From a virus, in IMG/VR virus record IMGVR_UViG_3300020125_000129, positions 1-38,722 of that record: DNA of 38,722 bases; one strand, given 5' to 3'. The notes beneath the pieces were generated by a model that made no database searches, was not told where the DNA came from, and saw only the letters and a list, made by a program, of their open reading frames with translations. Each line of letters starts with the position of its first letter. Positions within the stretch are counted from its first letter, which is position 1. Of this stretch, positions 13,485 to 19,517 are shown piece by piece. The position numbers and the translations under genes are program-made.

Positions 13485-13708
13485 TTTTTACAGACGCAAT
13501 GACCCAGGTTCATCTGACCCAGATCATCCCAGGCGGCATTTTGCCGAACGACCACTGGCATCGCGGGACCAATGACGGGACCTGCTCGCGGTGCCGCCGC
13601 GAGGCTCGATGGGGAGATGGCGTGCCCGTGATGCTGTGGAAGAACGACGGCAACGACATGCTGATCTACTGCGAGGCATGCCTGGGTGATCCGCTGGCCG
13701 TTCGATGA
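13481..13708 (+). CDS. Small zinc-ribbon-like protein
   Basis: 75 residues (57 fewer bases if it starts near ATG 13499). It has two Cys pairs, CSRC and CEAC, about 30 residues apart, a typical four-Cys zinc site, with aromatic residues between them (VMLWKNDGNDMLIYCEAC). GTG 13481 forms a GTGA overlap with the lipoprotein stop, which I prefer. The stop overlaps the next start (ATGA). Function unknown; such small zinc ribbons often bind nucleic acid or host proteins. Confidence 0.7.
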   Translation: MIFTDAMTQVHLTQIIPGGILPNDHWHRGTNDGTCSRCRREARWGDGVPVMLWKNDGNDMLIYCEACLGDPLAVR

Positions 13709-14223
13709 TGTGGCAGATGTCGCACCGCGCTGCTCCGCGCTCGCGCGTCATCGCCGATCGCCACTACAACCGCCAGAAGATCGGCGCGCCGCAGTTCGTG
13801 CCGCCCGGCCGGTGCCTCGTCCTACACGCCAAGACTGACACTGGGTCAGCGCTGTGGATCACGTCATGGCCGTTCGCAGAGTTCGTCAAACACGACTGGG
13901 CCGGCGCCTGGATGTGCTCGGCGTTCCGCAACGAGGGAGCTGGCCTCGCGTCCGATCTGATCCGCCAGGCCATCGCCGCGACGCGCGCCTACTTCGGCGA
14001 GCCGCCAGAGCTTGGCATGATGACGTTCATCGACCGCAGCCAGGTCAAGCCGACAATGGTGCATAGCAAGCCGACCTGGGGCTGGACGTGGAAGCGCGTC
14101 GGTTTCCGCGAGGTCGGCGAAACGCGGCAGGCACATCTGCTGGCTCTTCAACTGTCGCCCGCGGATATGCCGCCACCAGCCTATGCCGTGAACGGCCAGC
14201 CGTGGCTGGTTTTTGCAGATTGA
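13705..14223 (+). CDS. Conserved-looking hypothetical protein, possibly GNAT-like
   Basis: 172 residues, not assigned with confidence. It starts RVIADRHYNRQKIGAP, continues CLVLHAKTDTGSALWITSWP, then WMCSAFRNEG and ASDLIRQAIAATRAYFGEP, and ends in a beta-rich segment with GWTWKRVGFREVGETRQAH. The alternation of strands, the mid-protein helix and the late GF motif resemble N-acetyltransferase (GNAT) folds, but the acetyl-CoA loop (Q/RxxGxG/A) is not clear. ATGA overlap with the previous gene fixes the start. Confidence 0.65.
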   Translation: MMWQMSHRAAPRSRVIADRHYNRQKIGAPQFVPPGRCLVLHAKTDTGSALWITSWPFAEFVKHDWAGAWMCSAFRNEGAGLASDLIRQAIAATRAYFGEPPELGMMTFIDRSQVKPTMVHSKPTWGWTWKRVGFREVGETRQAHLLALQLSPADMPPPAYAVNGQPWLVFAD

Positions 14224-14250
14224 TAAAGTGCGTTGAAACGGACGTTTGAT

Positions 14251-14268
14251 GGAGTGGCCGATGGCTGA
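14251..14268 (+). repeat. 18-nt repeated translation-start region, copy 1
   Basis: GGAGTGGCCGATGGCTGA holds the Shine-Dalgarno GGAG and start ATG of the gene at 14261. An identical copy at 14507-14524 serves the next gene. Confidence 0.7.
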
Positions 14269-14524
14269 TCCCATAGTGACCGACGCCATGCTCGATGAGC
14301 AGCGCGAGGCGTTGCACGCCAGCCTGGACAGCGTCAGCGCATCCATCGACAGGATGCGCGAGAGGATCGACTGGATGCAGTCCGAACTCCTGGCCGCCGC
14401 AGAGCAGTTCTCTCAGTATGCCAACTACCACTGGGCAAAGACGCCGCCAGATCGGGAGAAGGCCGAGGCCAATTTCACCTGGGCCATCAGATGTCGTGCG
14501 GCGGCAGGAGTGGCCGATGGCTGA
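14261..14524 (+). CDS. Coiled-coil hypothetical protein
   Basis: 87 residues. A long heptad-like helix covers about residues 8-55 (DEQREALHASLDSVSASIDR, then MRERIDWMQSELLAAAEQF). No family recognised. ATG 14261 is chosen because GGAG (14251-14254) lies 6 nt before it. It starts 37 nt after the previous stop. The 3' end overlaps the next gene by 8 nt within the repeated 18-mer. Confidence 0.68.
   Translation: MADPIVTDAMLDEQREALHASLDSVSASIDRMRERIDWMQSELLAAAEQFSQYANYHWAKTPPDREKAEANFTWAIRCRAAAGVADG
14507..14524 (+). repeat. 18-nt repeated translation-start region, copy 2
   Basis: Identical to 14251-14268. Here the TGA at its end also terminates the upstream coiled-coil gene, while its ATG starts the membrane protein. 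Confidence 0.7.
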
Positions 14525-14726
14525 GACGCGCGTCTGGGGCGTGCTCGACTGGCGACAGCACGCTGTCTGCTCCGTCGTGTGCGCCCTGGCCGCGGTCGCA
14601 GATGTTGCGATGGGCTATCCCTGGATCGCCCTGATCCCGGCATTCGCCTCGGGCGCGTGCTCAACGCCGGCCGTGGATTTCTGGTATCGCCGCCACAGAT
14701 CTGAGCCGGCGGGGCGAACATATTAG
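14517..14726 (+). CDS. Small membrane protein
   Basis: 69 residues. The hydrophobic region of about residues 16-50 (AVCSVVCALAAVADVAM, then YPWIALIPAFASGACSTP) can form two short helices; the C-terminus is basic (YRRHRSEPAGR). The start ATG 14517 follows GGAG by 6 nt in the repeated 18-mer. Function unknown; a holin or exclusion role is possible from size alone. Confidence 0.62.
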   Translation: MAETRVWGVLDWRQHAVCSVVCALAAVADVAMGYPWIALIPAFASGACSTPAVDFWYRRHRSEPAGRTY

Positions 14727-14742
14727 TGGACGTGATCAAAAC

Positions 14743-14771
14743 TGCTCAAAAGTGCGCAGGGGTTTTGAGCA
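14743..14771 (+). other. Inverted repeat in the 91-nt gap after the membrane-protein gene
   Basis: TGCTCAAAA (14743-14751), 11-nt loop, TTTTGAGCA (14763-14771), a perfect 9-bp inverted repeat in non-coding 14727-14817. It lacks a following T run. It may be a weak terminator of the early operon or a regulatory site. Confidence 0.45.
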
Positions 14772-14817
14772 ACGCGCTTACCACGCCTTTCACGGACCTG
14801 CCACGATTGGACCAAAC

Positions 14818-14919
14818 ATGAACGAAATCAGCGCGATGCCCCTGCTCCTCGCCGGCCTCGGCGCGCTGATCGCGATGGTGGCGCTGCTGGTCGCCGCCTG
14901 GCGAGTTCGCACGACATGA
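14818..14919 (+). CDS. 33-residue single-pass membrane peptide
   Basis: A short frame from ATG 14818: a six-residue polar start, one long hydrophobic segment (LLLAGLGALIAMVALLVAAW) and a basic end RVRTT. This is the topology of phage membrane micropeptides. No strong Shine-Dalgarno is visible, so support is modest. Its stop abuts the stop of the convergent gene at 14920. Confidence 0.42.
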   Translation: MNEISAMPLLLAGLGALIAMVALLVAAWRVRTT

Positions 14920-15126
14920 CTAGTTGCTTTGCTTTACTAAGCAACTTTCCACGATCTTGGTCAGGAGTTGGTTTCGATAATCCGCGTTGTGCTGCACCAG
15001 GTATATCAGGGCGCCGCTGAAGCAAATGTTGAGCACGACCAAGACTAGCATGGCAGGAGGCAATACACGCATGGCGGTCTCGCTGACCGACGCGATCAGG
15101 CCATGCGTGGTGGTCGGCTCGCTCAT
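14920..15126 (-). CDS. Small single-pass membrane protein
   Basis: 68 residues. The membrane segment lies near 20-43 (VLPPAMLVLVVLNICFSGAL), with a polar C-terminus (DYRNQLLTKIVESCLVKQSN). ATG 15126 overlaps the winged-helix gene stop (ATGA), so it belongs to the leftward accessory operon. The 3' end contains an AT-rich inverted repeat, GTTGCTT (14923-14929) and AAGCAAC (14939-14945), which may act as a weak terminator between the converging operons. Function unknown. Confidence 0.7.
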   Translation of the reverse strand: MSEPTTTHGLIASVSETAMRVLPPAMLVLVVLNICFSGALIYLVQHNADYRNQLLTKIVESCLVKQSN

Positions 15127-15377
15127 CCCGGCTTCTCCGCATCGAGGCCGGCCCAGACGTAGCCGACGCCCGGCGCGGTCAGCACCATCGCGGGGCCGAG
15201 CTGCTCGCGCAGCTGGTGGACGTGCGAGCGCAGGCAGTGGTGAGCGTGATGCCCGCGCCGCTCACCGGGCCACAGCGCGGCATTGAACTGGGCGAAGGTC
15301 ACCACCTCGCCACATCGCTCCACGAGCATGCAGACGATGCGGGCCTTGACGTGGCCCATCACGTCGCCATCGCCCAT
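15123..15377 (-). CDS. Stand-alone PhoB/OmpR-type winged-helix protein
   Basis: 84 residues matching only the DNA-binding effector domain of OmpR/PhoB response regulators: VMGHVKARIVCMLVERCGEV, then TFAQFNAALWPGERR, a recognition helix CLRSHVHQLREQL, and the wing ending TAPGVGYVWAG (compare GVGYR in host proteins). There is no receiver domain with its phosphorylated Asp, so DNA binding would be constitutive. ATG 15377 lies 19 nt inside the 3' end of the 568-residue gene and matches the domain start. It probably regulates phage or host promoters; the target is unknown. Confidence 0.78.
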   Translation of the reverse strand: MGDGDVMGHVKARIVCMLVERCGEVVTFAQFNAALWPGERRGHHAHHCLRSHVHQLREQLGPAMVLTAPGVGYVWAGLDAEKPG

Positions 15378-17065
15378 TTCCGCCGGCAGTAGCTGTTGCC
15401 GTCCGTGTTGCGCTGCATCTGCTGCAGCAGCCAATCGTAGCACGCCTGGGCCTGTGGCACGCCGGCCCGCGCAGCTAGTGCCAACGCACCCAGCGAGTAG
15501 CTCGGATAGGTCAAGTTCGTGGCAGCGGGCAGCGTGTCGGGATCGTCATGCACGCAGGCATCGGGCTGCATGCTGGCGTTGAGATCCCAGGCCGCAGCCC
15601 AGTGCGGCACCACCTCGGCGCCCCGCTCGCTGCGTATCGCCACCTCGTACGGCGATGGCACCGCACGCACCCAGCCGCTGGTGCCGTTGGTGCGCGCCAT
15701 CACGTCGAGCGCCTTCCACTCCAGCACCGGCCGCCAGTCCTCGCCGCCCATGCCGACGATCCAGCCCAGCACGCTGGTCAGGAAATCCTCCTGCCAGGGC
15801 GCCACCCATGTATCAGCGGGCAGCGGTGGATCAGCCGGGGCGCCTATGCCGTCGGACACCAGCGACAGGTTGCACGCTGGCGGCTGATCGCTACCCACAA
15901 AGCGCGACATGAACCACTGCTGTTCGTCGTCCATGCGGGACTTGAAGATGCCCTGTGGCAGCAGCCAGGACGGCACGGTGTCGGGTGTCGTCTCTGCCGC
16001 TTGGGCCAGCGCACGCAACGTCCATGCCACCGCTCTGACGGCGTTGCCAAGGTTGTAATTCGCCCGTGCACCGGGGCTGAGCATCACCACGTTGTAGACG
16101 CACGCGCACTGCATCGCCTCCAGCGCATAGGGATCGCCGGTCAGCAGGAACGGCAAGAACGCCAACGACGGCTCATGCGCCACATCGAGCACGACGGGTG
16201 AGGTGGGGTTGCTGATGTAAGGGTCTGCACCACTCGGTGAATACATCGTGGCGTTAGGGTATTGCATCCAGTCCAGCGGGGCATTCGTGCGGTCATCCCG
16301 GAAATGCCAGGTGAGCGTGCCCGACGCCTCAAGCTGCGCCAGCACCGACGCCCATGCACTGTCAGTGCCCTGGCACAGATACTCAGCCTGCGCCTCGGTG
16401 AACAGGCCGATTTCGTCCCGCTCGCCGGTCGATGGGATGTAGGCGGTGATACCGGCGAGGTCCATTGGCCCAGCGTATGTGCGGGCGTTGGACAGCGGGA
16501 TGGCCGAGCCGAACAGATCCTCGGAGTAGCGTGGCAGCAATCCCCCGGCAAAGTCCGCGGCCTGATAGATGATCGGCCGCGGTGCACTCTGCCAACGCCA
16601 GCGCGAATGCCAGTAGTGTTCCGGTGCCTGCACCACGGCGAGCGTGCTTGGGCCACGCATGATGGTGGCGGTGTAGGCACCCATATTGGCCGGCTCTACG
16701 TCCCACAAGCCACCGAGTTCAAACACCACCTCCAGGCGCTCATGGCCCCGATCGTCGCCGCCCAAGTCGGGACGGAACATGACGCGGAAGCCCGGTAAGT
16801 CGTCGTGCGTGGCCAGCCGACAGCTTTGGATGAAATGCCCGCCGGGCGCGTGGTAGTCGCCGAGGTCGGTGCCCTCGTCCTCGTGGAACGTGTAGACGGT
16901 GCCCTCATAGTCGATCTCGACGGTGAGCCAGCCCGTCGGCTCCGGCCCTGGCGTGGGTTCAGGCGGCTCTGGCGTGGTCTCCGGTTCCAGCGTCACCGTG
17001 GCGATGATGTCCACGGGGGCGAACCCGTCCACCTTGAGCGTCGTGGTGATGGTTGCGTCAGTCAT
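15359..17065 (-). CDS. Large unrecognised protein (568 residues)
   Basis: I do not recognise a family. The N-terminus is a short beta-type segment (TITTTLKVDGFAPVDIIATV), then a Pro/Glu linker (TPEPPEPTPGPEP), then a probable beta domain (about 45-170). A long Trp-rich part follows with repeating helix-loop patterns (for example VLGWIVGMGGEDWRPVLEWK and YSLGALALAARAGVPQAQAC), resembling an alpha/alpha toroid as in some polysaccharide lyases or glycosidases. No signal peptide. ATGA overlap with the methyltransferase stop sets the start. It could be a virion or cell-wall-acting protein, but no catalytic motif is clear. It lies outside the main structural block. Confidence 0.75.
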   Translation of the reverse strand: MTDATITTTLKVDGFAPVDIIATVTLEPETTPEPPEPTPGPEPTGWLTVEIDYEGTVYTFHEDEGTDLGDYHAPGGHFIQSCRLATHDDLPGFRVMFRPDLGGDDRGHERLEVVFELGGLWDVEPANMGAYTATIMRGPSTLAVVQAPEHYWHSRWRWQSAPRPIIYQAADFAGGLLPRYSEDLFGSAIPLSNARTYAGPMDLAGITAYIPSTGERDEIGLFTEAQAEYLCQGTDSAWASVLAQLEASGTLTWHFRDDRTNAPLDWMQYPNATMYSPSGADPYISNPTSPVVLDVAHEPSLAFLPFLLTGDPYALEAMQCACVYNVVMLSPGARANYNLGNAVRAVAWTLRALAQAAETTPDTVPSWLLPQGIFKSRMDDEQQWFMSRFVGSDQPPACNLSLVSDGIGAPADPPLPADTWVAPWQEDFLTSVLGWIVGMGGEDWRPVLEWKALDVMARTNGTSGWVRAVPSPYEVAIRSERGAEVVPHWAAAWDLNASMQPDACVHDDPDTLPAATNLTYPSYSLGALALAARAGVPQAQACYDWLLQQMQRNTDGNSYCRRKWAMAT

Positions 17066-18288
17066 TCGGCAGCATCCGCAAACAGATCAGCCATGCGCTC
17101 GGTCTCCGGGTCTTCGGCAGGCGGGAACGCGGTGAACAGCGGCGCGTCGTCGCGGCAGCGCTGCATCGCCATCTCGGTGTATGACGGGTTGAGTTCTATG
17201 CCGATGGCGTCGCGTTGCAGGCGATCGGCGACCAGCAGCGTGGTGCCGGCGCCGGCGAAGGGATCGAGGACAACGCAGGGAACGGGATCGCCAGCCTCGC
17301 ACTTGCACGATGGCGACCAGCCGAGTGTCTCCACATCCTTCAGCTTCCGCACGTCGTAGGGGCGCGCCGACATAGCAGCGACAGGATCGCCGCCGGCCTT
17401 GCGTTTCATGTTGTTGTTGCCGTTCCCCGCATCCGTGTAGCTCACGGATGTCTCCCGCACCCACGGCTTCCCGCACCGGCTGCATGCGCCGCGCTCGCTG
17501 GTGCCCGCCCGGATGCAGCGCTCGGCCAGGGCTGGGGGGTACGTTGCGAAGTGGGCTTGTGAATACGGATGTGTGGGCAGAGTCCAAACATTACGTAGGT
17601 TGCGGCCGGCACTCTCGTTGCTCGCCTGCCGTCCACCACCGTCGTTGCGATCAGGATTGCCAGGACGTGACGGAATCTCGTTCCACCAGTCCCGACTGTG
17701 CGGCTCCCGCACCGCCTCGGCATCGTAATAGTAGCGAGCGCTACGACTGAGCAGAAACACGTGCTCATGGGCACTGGTCGGGCGGTCGGTGCAGCTCTCG
17801 GGCATGGGGTTGGGCTTGTGCCAGATGATGTCGGAGCGCACCCACCAGCCGTCAGCCTGCAACGCGAGCGCCAGGCGTGCGGGCATCATCATCAGGTCTT
17901 TGTGCTTCAGGCGATGTGCCGCAGGGTCGCGGTTTGCCCGGTATCCGGCGCCCTTCCCGCGTCTGGTCTCCAGCGTATCGGCACCGTTCGATCCGCCGCC
18001 ATGAACGGTCTGCGCCGGCATGTCAGAGCCGCCACGCGAGGCGGCGTAGCTGTCGCCTATGTTGAGCCAGAGCGTACCATCAGGCCGCAGCACCCGCTTA
18101 ACCTGCTGAAACACGCCGACCATCTCACGGAGATAATCCTCCGGCGTCGCCTCCAGCCCGATCTGGCCATCCACGCCATAATCCCTGAGCCCGTAGTATG
18201 GCGGAGACGTTACGCAACAGTGTATACTTGCGGCTGGCATGTCCGCTAGAACGTTACGGCAATCACCTGCAAGGAGTCTTATGCTCAT
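17062..18288 (-). CDS. DNA methyltransferase with zinc-ribbon insertion
   Basis: 408 residues. The motif order is that of a beta-type amino-methyltransferase: RLLAGDC near the start, catalytic TSPPYYGLRDYG (27-38), and the AdoMet motif DPFAGAGTT (342-350). The SPPY form is common in N4-cytosine enzymes but also occurs in N6-adenine ones. A Cys pair C269/C272 and C328/C330 suggest a zinc ribbon inserted in the target domain. It would modify phage DNA, probably against host restriction. Start ATG 18288 overlaps a rightward small gene head to head by 8 nt; a GTG at 18303 would add five residues. First gene of the leftward accessory operon. Confidence 0.88.
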   Translation of the reverse strand: MSIRLLAGDCRNVLADMPAASIHCCVTSPPYYGLRDYGVDGQIGLEATPEDYLREMVGVFQQVKRVLRPDGTLWLNIGDSYAASRGGSDMPAQTVHGGGSNGADTLETRRGKGAGYRANRDPAAHRLKHKDLMMMPARLALALQADGWWVRSDIIWHKPNPMPESCTDRPTSAHEHVFLLSRSARYYYDAEAVREPHSRDWWNEIPSRPGNPDRNDGGGRQASNESAGRNLRNVWTLPTHPYSQAHFATYPPALAERCIRAGTSERGACSRCGKPWVRETSVSYTDAGNGNNNMKRKAGGDPVAAMSARPYDVRKLKDVETLGWSPSCKCEAGDPVPCVVLDPFAGAGTTLLVADRLQRDAIGIELNPSYTEMAMQRCRDDAPLFTAFPPAEDPETERMADLFADAAE

Positions 18289-18433
18289 GTCACACCAGAA
18301 CACGGATAAGGCGGCGGCTCAGTCAGAGATGGATAAGCTGCGCGAGGAACTGCTCAACGATCCAAAGGTCCGCATCGGTCAGAACGTTCTGCGCGACCGG
18401 ATGCGGGAAAAGGCGGAACGACAGCCCGAATAG
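18281..18433 (+). CDS. 50-residue charged helical protein
   Basis: AAGGAG (18271-18276) precedes ATG 18281 by 4 nt and ATG 18287 by 10 nt; either start gives a small helical protein (QSEMDKLREELLNDPKVRIG, then QNVLRDRMREKAERQPE). No family recognised. It is divergent from, and overlaps by 8 nt, the methyltransferase gene. Longer upstream starts lack a Shine-Dalgarno. Confidence 0.62.
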   Translation: MLMSHQNTDKAAAQSEMDKLREELLNDPKVRIGQNVLRDRMREKAERQPE

Positions 18434-18498
18434 GGCATCGGGCTACTCTCCAAACGAACGATTGCAGACACCAGGAGATTCTGTCGGCGTTAGTGTCG

Positions 18499-18535
18499 GA
18501 TTGTCATTGACAATCTGTAGCCCCGGTGATACACA
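18499..18535 (+). promoter_or_regulatory. Promoter with overlapping 17-bp palindromic operator
   Basis: -35 TTGACA (18507-18512, perfect), 17-nt spacer, -10 TACACA (18530-18535). The palindrome GATTGTCA-T-TGACAATC (18499-18515) covers the -35, so a bound repressor would shut the promoter. It lies in the 125-nt gap 18434-18558 and faces the micro-gene cassette 18559-19517. The operator differs from the CTTAC-N5-GTAAG class. Confidence 0.6.
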
Positions 18536-18558
18536 GCGTCATCATCAGGAACCACTAA

Positions 18559-18708
18559 ATGACCTACTACCTCAAAGCTGCAGCGATCATCGCCCGCCAC
18601 CCGCTGAACGTCGCTCGGCATCCGAAGGCCGGCTACATCATCCGCAACATCGTGCGCCGCCAGTTCCGCTTGCACTGGCTGCGCGACGTGGCGAAGGGCC
18701 ACAACTGA
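18559..18708 (+). CDS. 49-residue basic protein
   Basis: A short frame from ATG 18559 with AGGA 8 nt upstream, just after the promoter at 18499-18535. The product is basic and helical (YYLKAAAIIARHPLNVARHP, then GYIIRNIVRRQFRLHWLRDV). It is coupled by TGATG to the next gene. No family recognised; the amphipathic, basic make-up suggests membrane-surface or nucleic-acid binding. Confidence 0.6.
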   Translation: MTYYLKAAAIIARHPLNVARHPKAGYIIRNIVRRQFRLHWLRDVAKGHN

Positions 18709-18836
18709 TGGACCGCTTCGCCTTCAGCCTTAGCGCGCCGGCCAAGTCTTGGCTGGAGCGTGAGGCCGAGAGCCTCGGCATCACCGTCGCCGAGCTGCTG
18801 CGCAGGCTCATCGACCAGGTGAGGACCGGCAAGTGA
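18708..18836 (+). CDS. 42-residue ribbon-helix-helix-like protein
   Basis: The sequence MDRFAFSLSAPAKSWLEREA, then ESLGITVAELLRRLIDQV, reads as a short strand followed by two helices, as in Arc/MetJ or CopG regulators (strand FAFSLSAPAKSWL, helix EREAESLG, helix TVAELLRRLID). It is a good candidate for the protein binding the palindrome at 18499-18515, which is just upstream of its own gene pair (inference). TGATG and GTGA junctions tie it to both neighbours. Confidence 0.65.
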   Translation: MDRFAFSLSAPAKSWLEREAESLGITVAELLRRLIDQVRTGK

Positions 18837-19045
18837 GCGACACGCCCGCCAACGACCACGCACCCAGGATTGCCGTGCTGGAGGAAATCGCCCGCGGCAC
18901 CAAGGCGGCGCTGGAGCGTATCGAGCGTCAGCTTGAAACCGTCCAGCGCAACGCCCGATCGGATTTCCGCTGGCTGCTCGGCCTCTATCTCGCTGGCACC
19001 GCCGCCATCCTCGGCGTTATCGCCCACACCCAACACTGGATCTGA
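18833..19045 (+). CDS. Coiled-coil plus C-terminal membrane segment (XhlA/holin-like)
   Basis: 70 residues. A heptad helix (RIAVLEEIARGTKAALERIE, then RQLETVQRNARSDFRW) is followed by a single membrane segment LLGLYLAGTAAILGVIAH. This is the layout of haemolysin XhlA-type lysis accessory proteins and some holins. Start GTG 18833 (GTGA overlap). A lysis role is possible, but no endolysin is adjacent. Confidence 0.65.
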   Translation: MSDTPANDHAPRIAVLEEIARGTKAALERIERQLETVQRNARSDFRWLLGLYLAGTAAILGVIAHTQHWI

Positions 19046-19047
19046 AC

Positions 19048-19215
19048 ATGGACGACGAACTGAAGCGCCACATGGAGGCAATGGAAGGCCGGCTGATGGC
19101 CCGCATCAACGACGCGCTGCTGCGGCTGGTGGACGTGCGCGCTGACCTGCGTGACGTGCGGCGCGAGATGACCACCCACATAGAACGCCGCGTCGAGAAA
19201 CTGGAGGGGTTGTGA
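19048..19215 (+). CDS. 55-residue coiled-coil protein
   Basis: Almost entirely helical and charged (DDELKRHMEAMEGRLMARIN, then DVRADLRDVRREMTTHIERR). It starts 2 nt after the previous stop and shares TGATG with the next micro-gene. Probably a soluble partner of the adjacent membrane peptides. Confidence 0.6.
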   Translation: MDDELKRHMEAMEGRLMARINDALLRLVDVRADLRDVRREMTTHIERRVEKLEGL

Positions 19216-19289
19216 TGCTGCCTATGATCGGGTTTTTTCTACTCATATTCTTCGCGGGATGCTTGGCGTATTGGGGCTGGCTCGACTAA
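19215..19289 (+). CDS. 24-residue membrane peptide
   Basis: ATG 19215 in a TGATG junction. The peptide is one hydrophobic helix (MIGFFLLIFFAGCLAYWGW) ending LD. GGAGGGG lies just upstream (19203-19209) as Shine-Dalgarno. Very short, but translational coupling supports it. Confidence 0.5.
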   Translation: MLPMIGFFLLIFFAGCLAYWGWLD

Positions 19290-19427
19290 GGAGTCTCACG
19301 CCCCGGGAGCATTCCTCCTCACGATCGTGCTGGCCTTTCCGGCCTTCCTGGCCCTCAAGCTGATGTGGATTATCGTGACGTTCATCATAATGTTCTAATA
19401 CCGAGACGAGAAACTGGAGAACCTGAT
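19290..19427 (+). other. 138-nt gap with a hydrophobic open frame lacking a clear start
   Basis: No confident gene. One rightward frame ending TAA at 19395-19397 encodes a strongly hydrophobic stretch (AFLLTIVLAFPAFLALKLMW, then IIVTFIIMF), but the only usable start is a GTG inside it. An AAGGAG at 19288-19293 has no start codon at proper distance. It may be a decayed or unusually started membrane peptide. Confidence 0.35.
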
Positions 19428-19517
19428 ATGACAAATACAGCCGAGGTTATAGGCGGATTGATTGTAATCGGCATCACGCTGCTGGTGGTGGTTAAGGTCG
19501 TTCTGTTCCTGCTCTAG
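19428..19517 (+). CDS. 29-residue membrane peptide
   Basis: ATG 19428 with GGAG (19416-19419) 8 nt upstream. The peptide has a polar start MTNTAE and one hydrophobic helix (VIGGLIVIGITLLVVVKVVL). Its TAG overlaps the TAG of the convergent ejection-protein gene in the shared tetramer CTAG (19514-19517). Confidence 0.55.
   Translation: MTNTAEVIGGLIVIGITLLVVVKVVLFLL

Noticed and set aside
17062-18288. Assignment as CcrM (GANTC methyltransferase)
   Set aside because: Catalytic motif is SPPY with an inserted zinc ribbon and no visible CcrM C-terminal domain; target sequence cannot be deduced.
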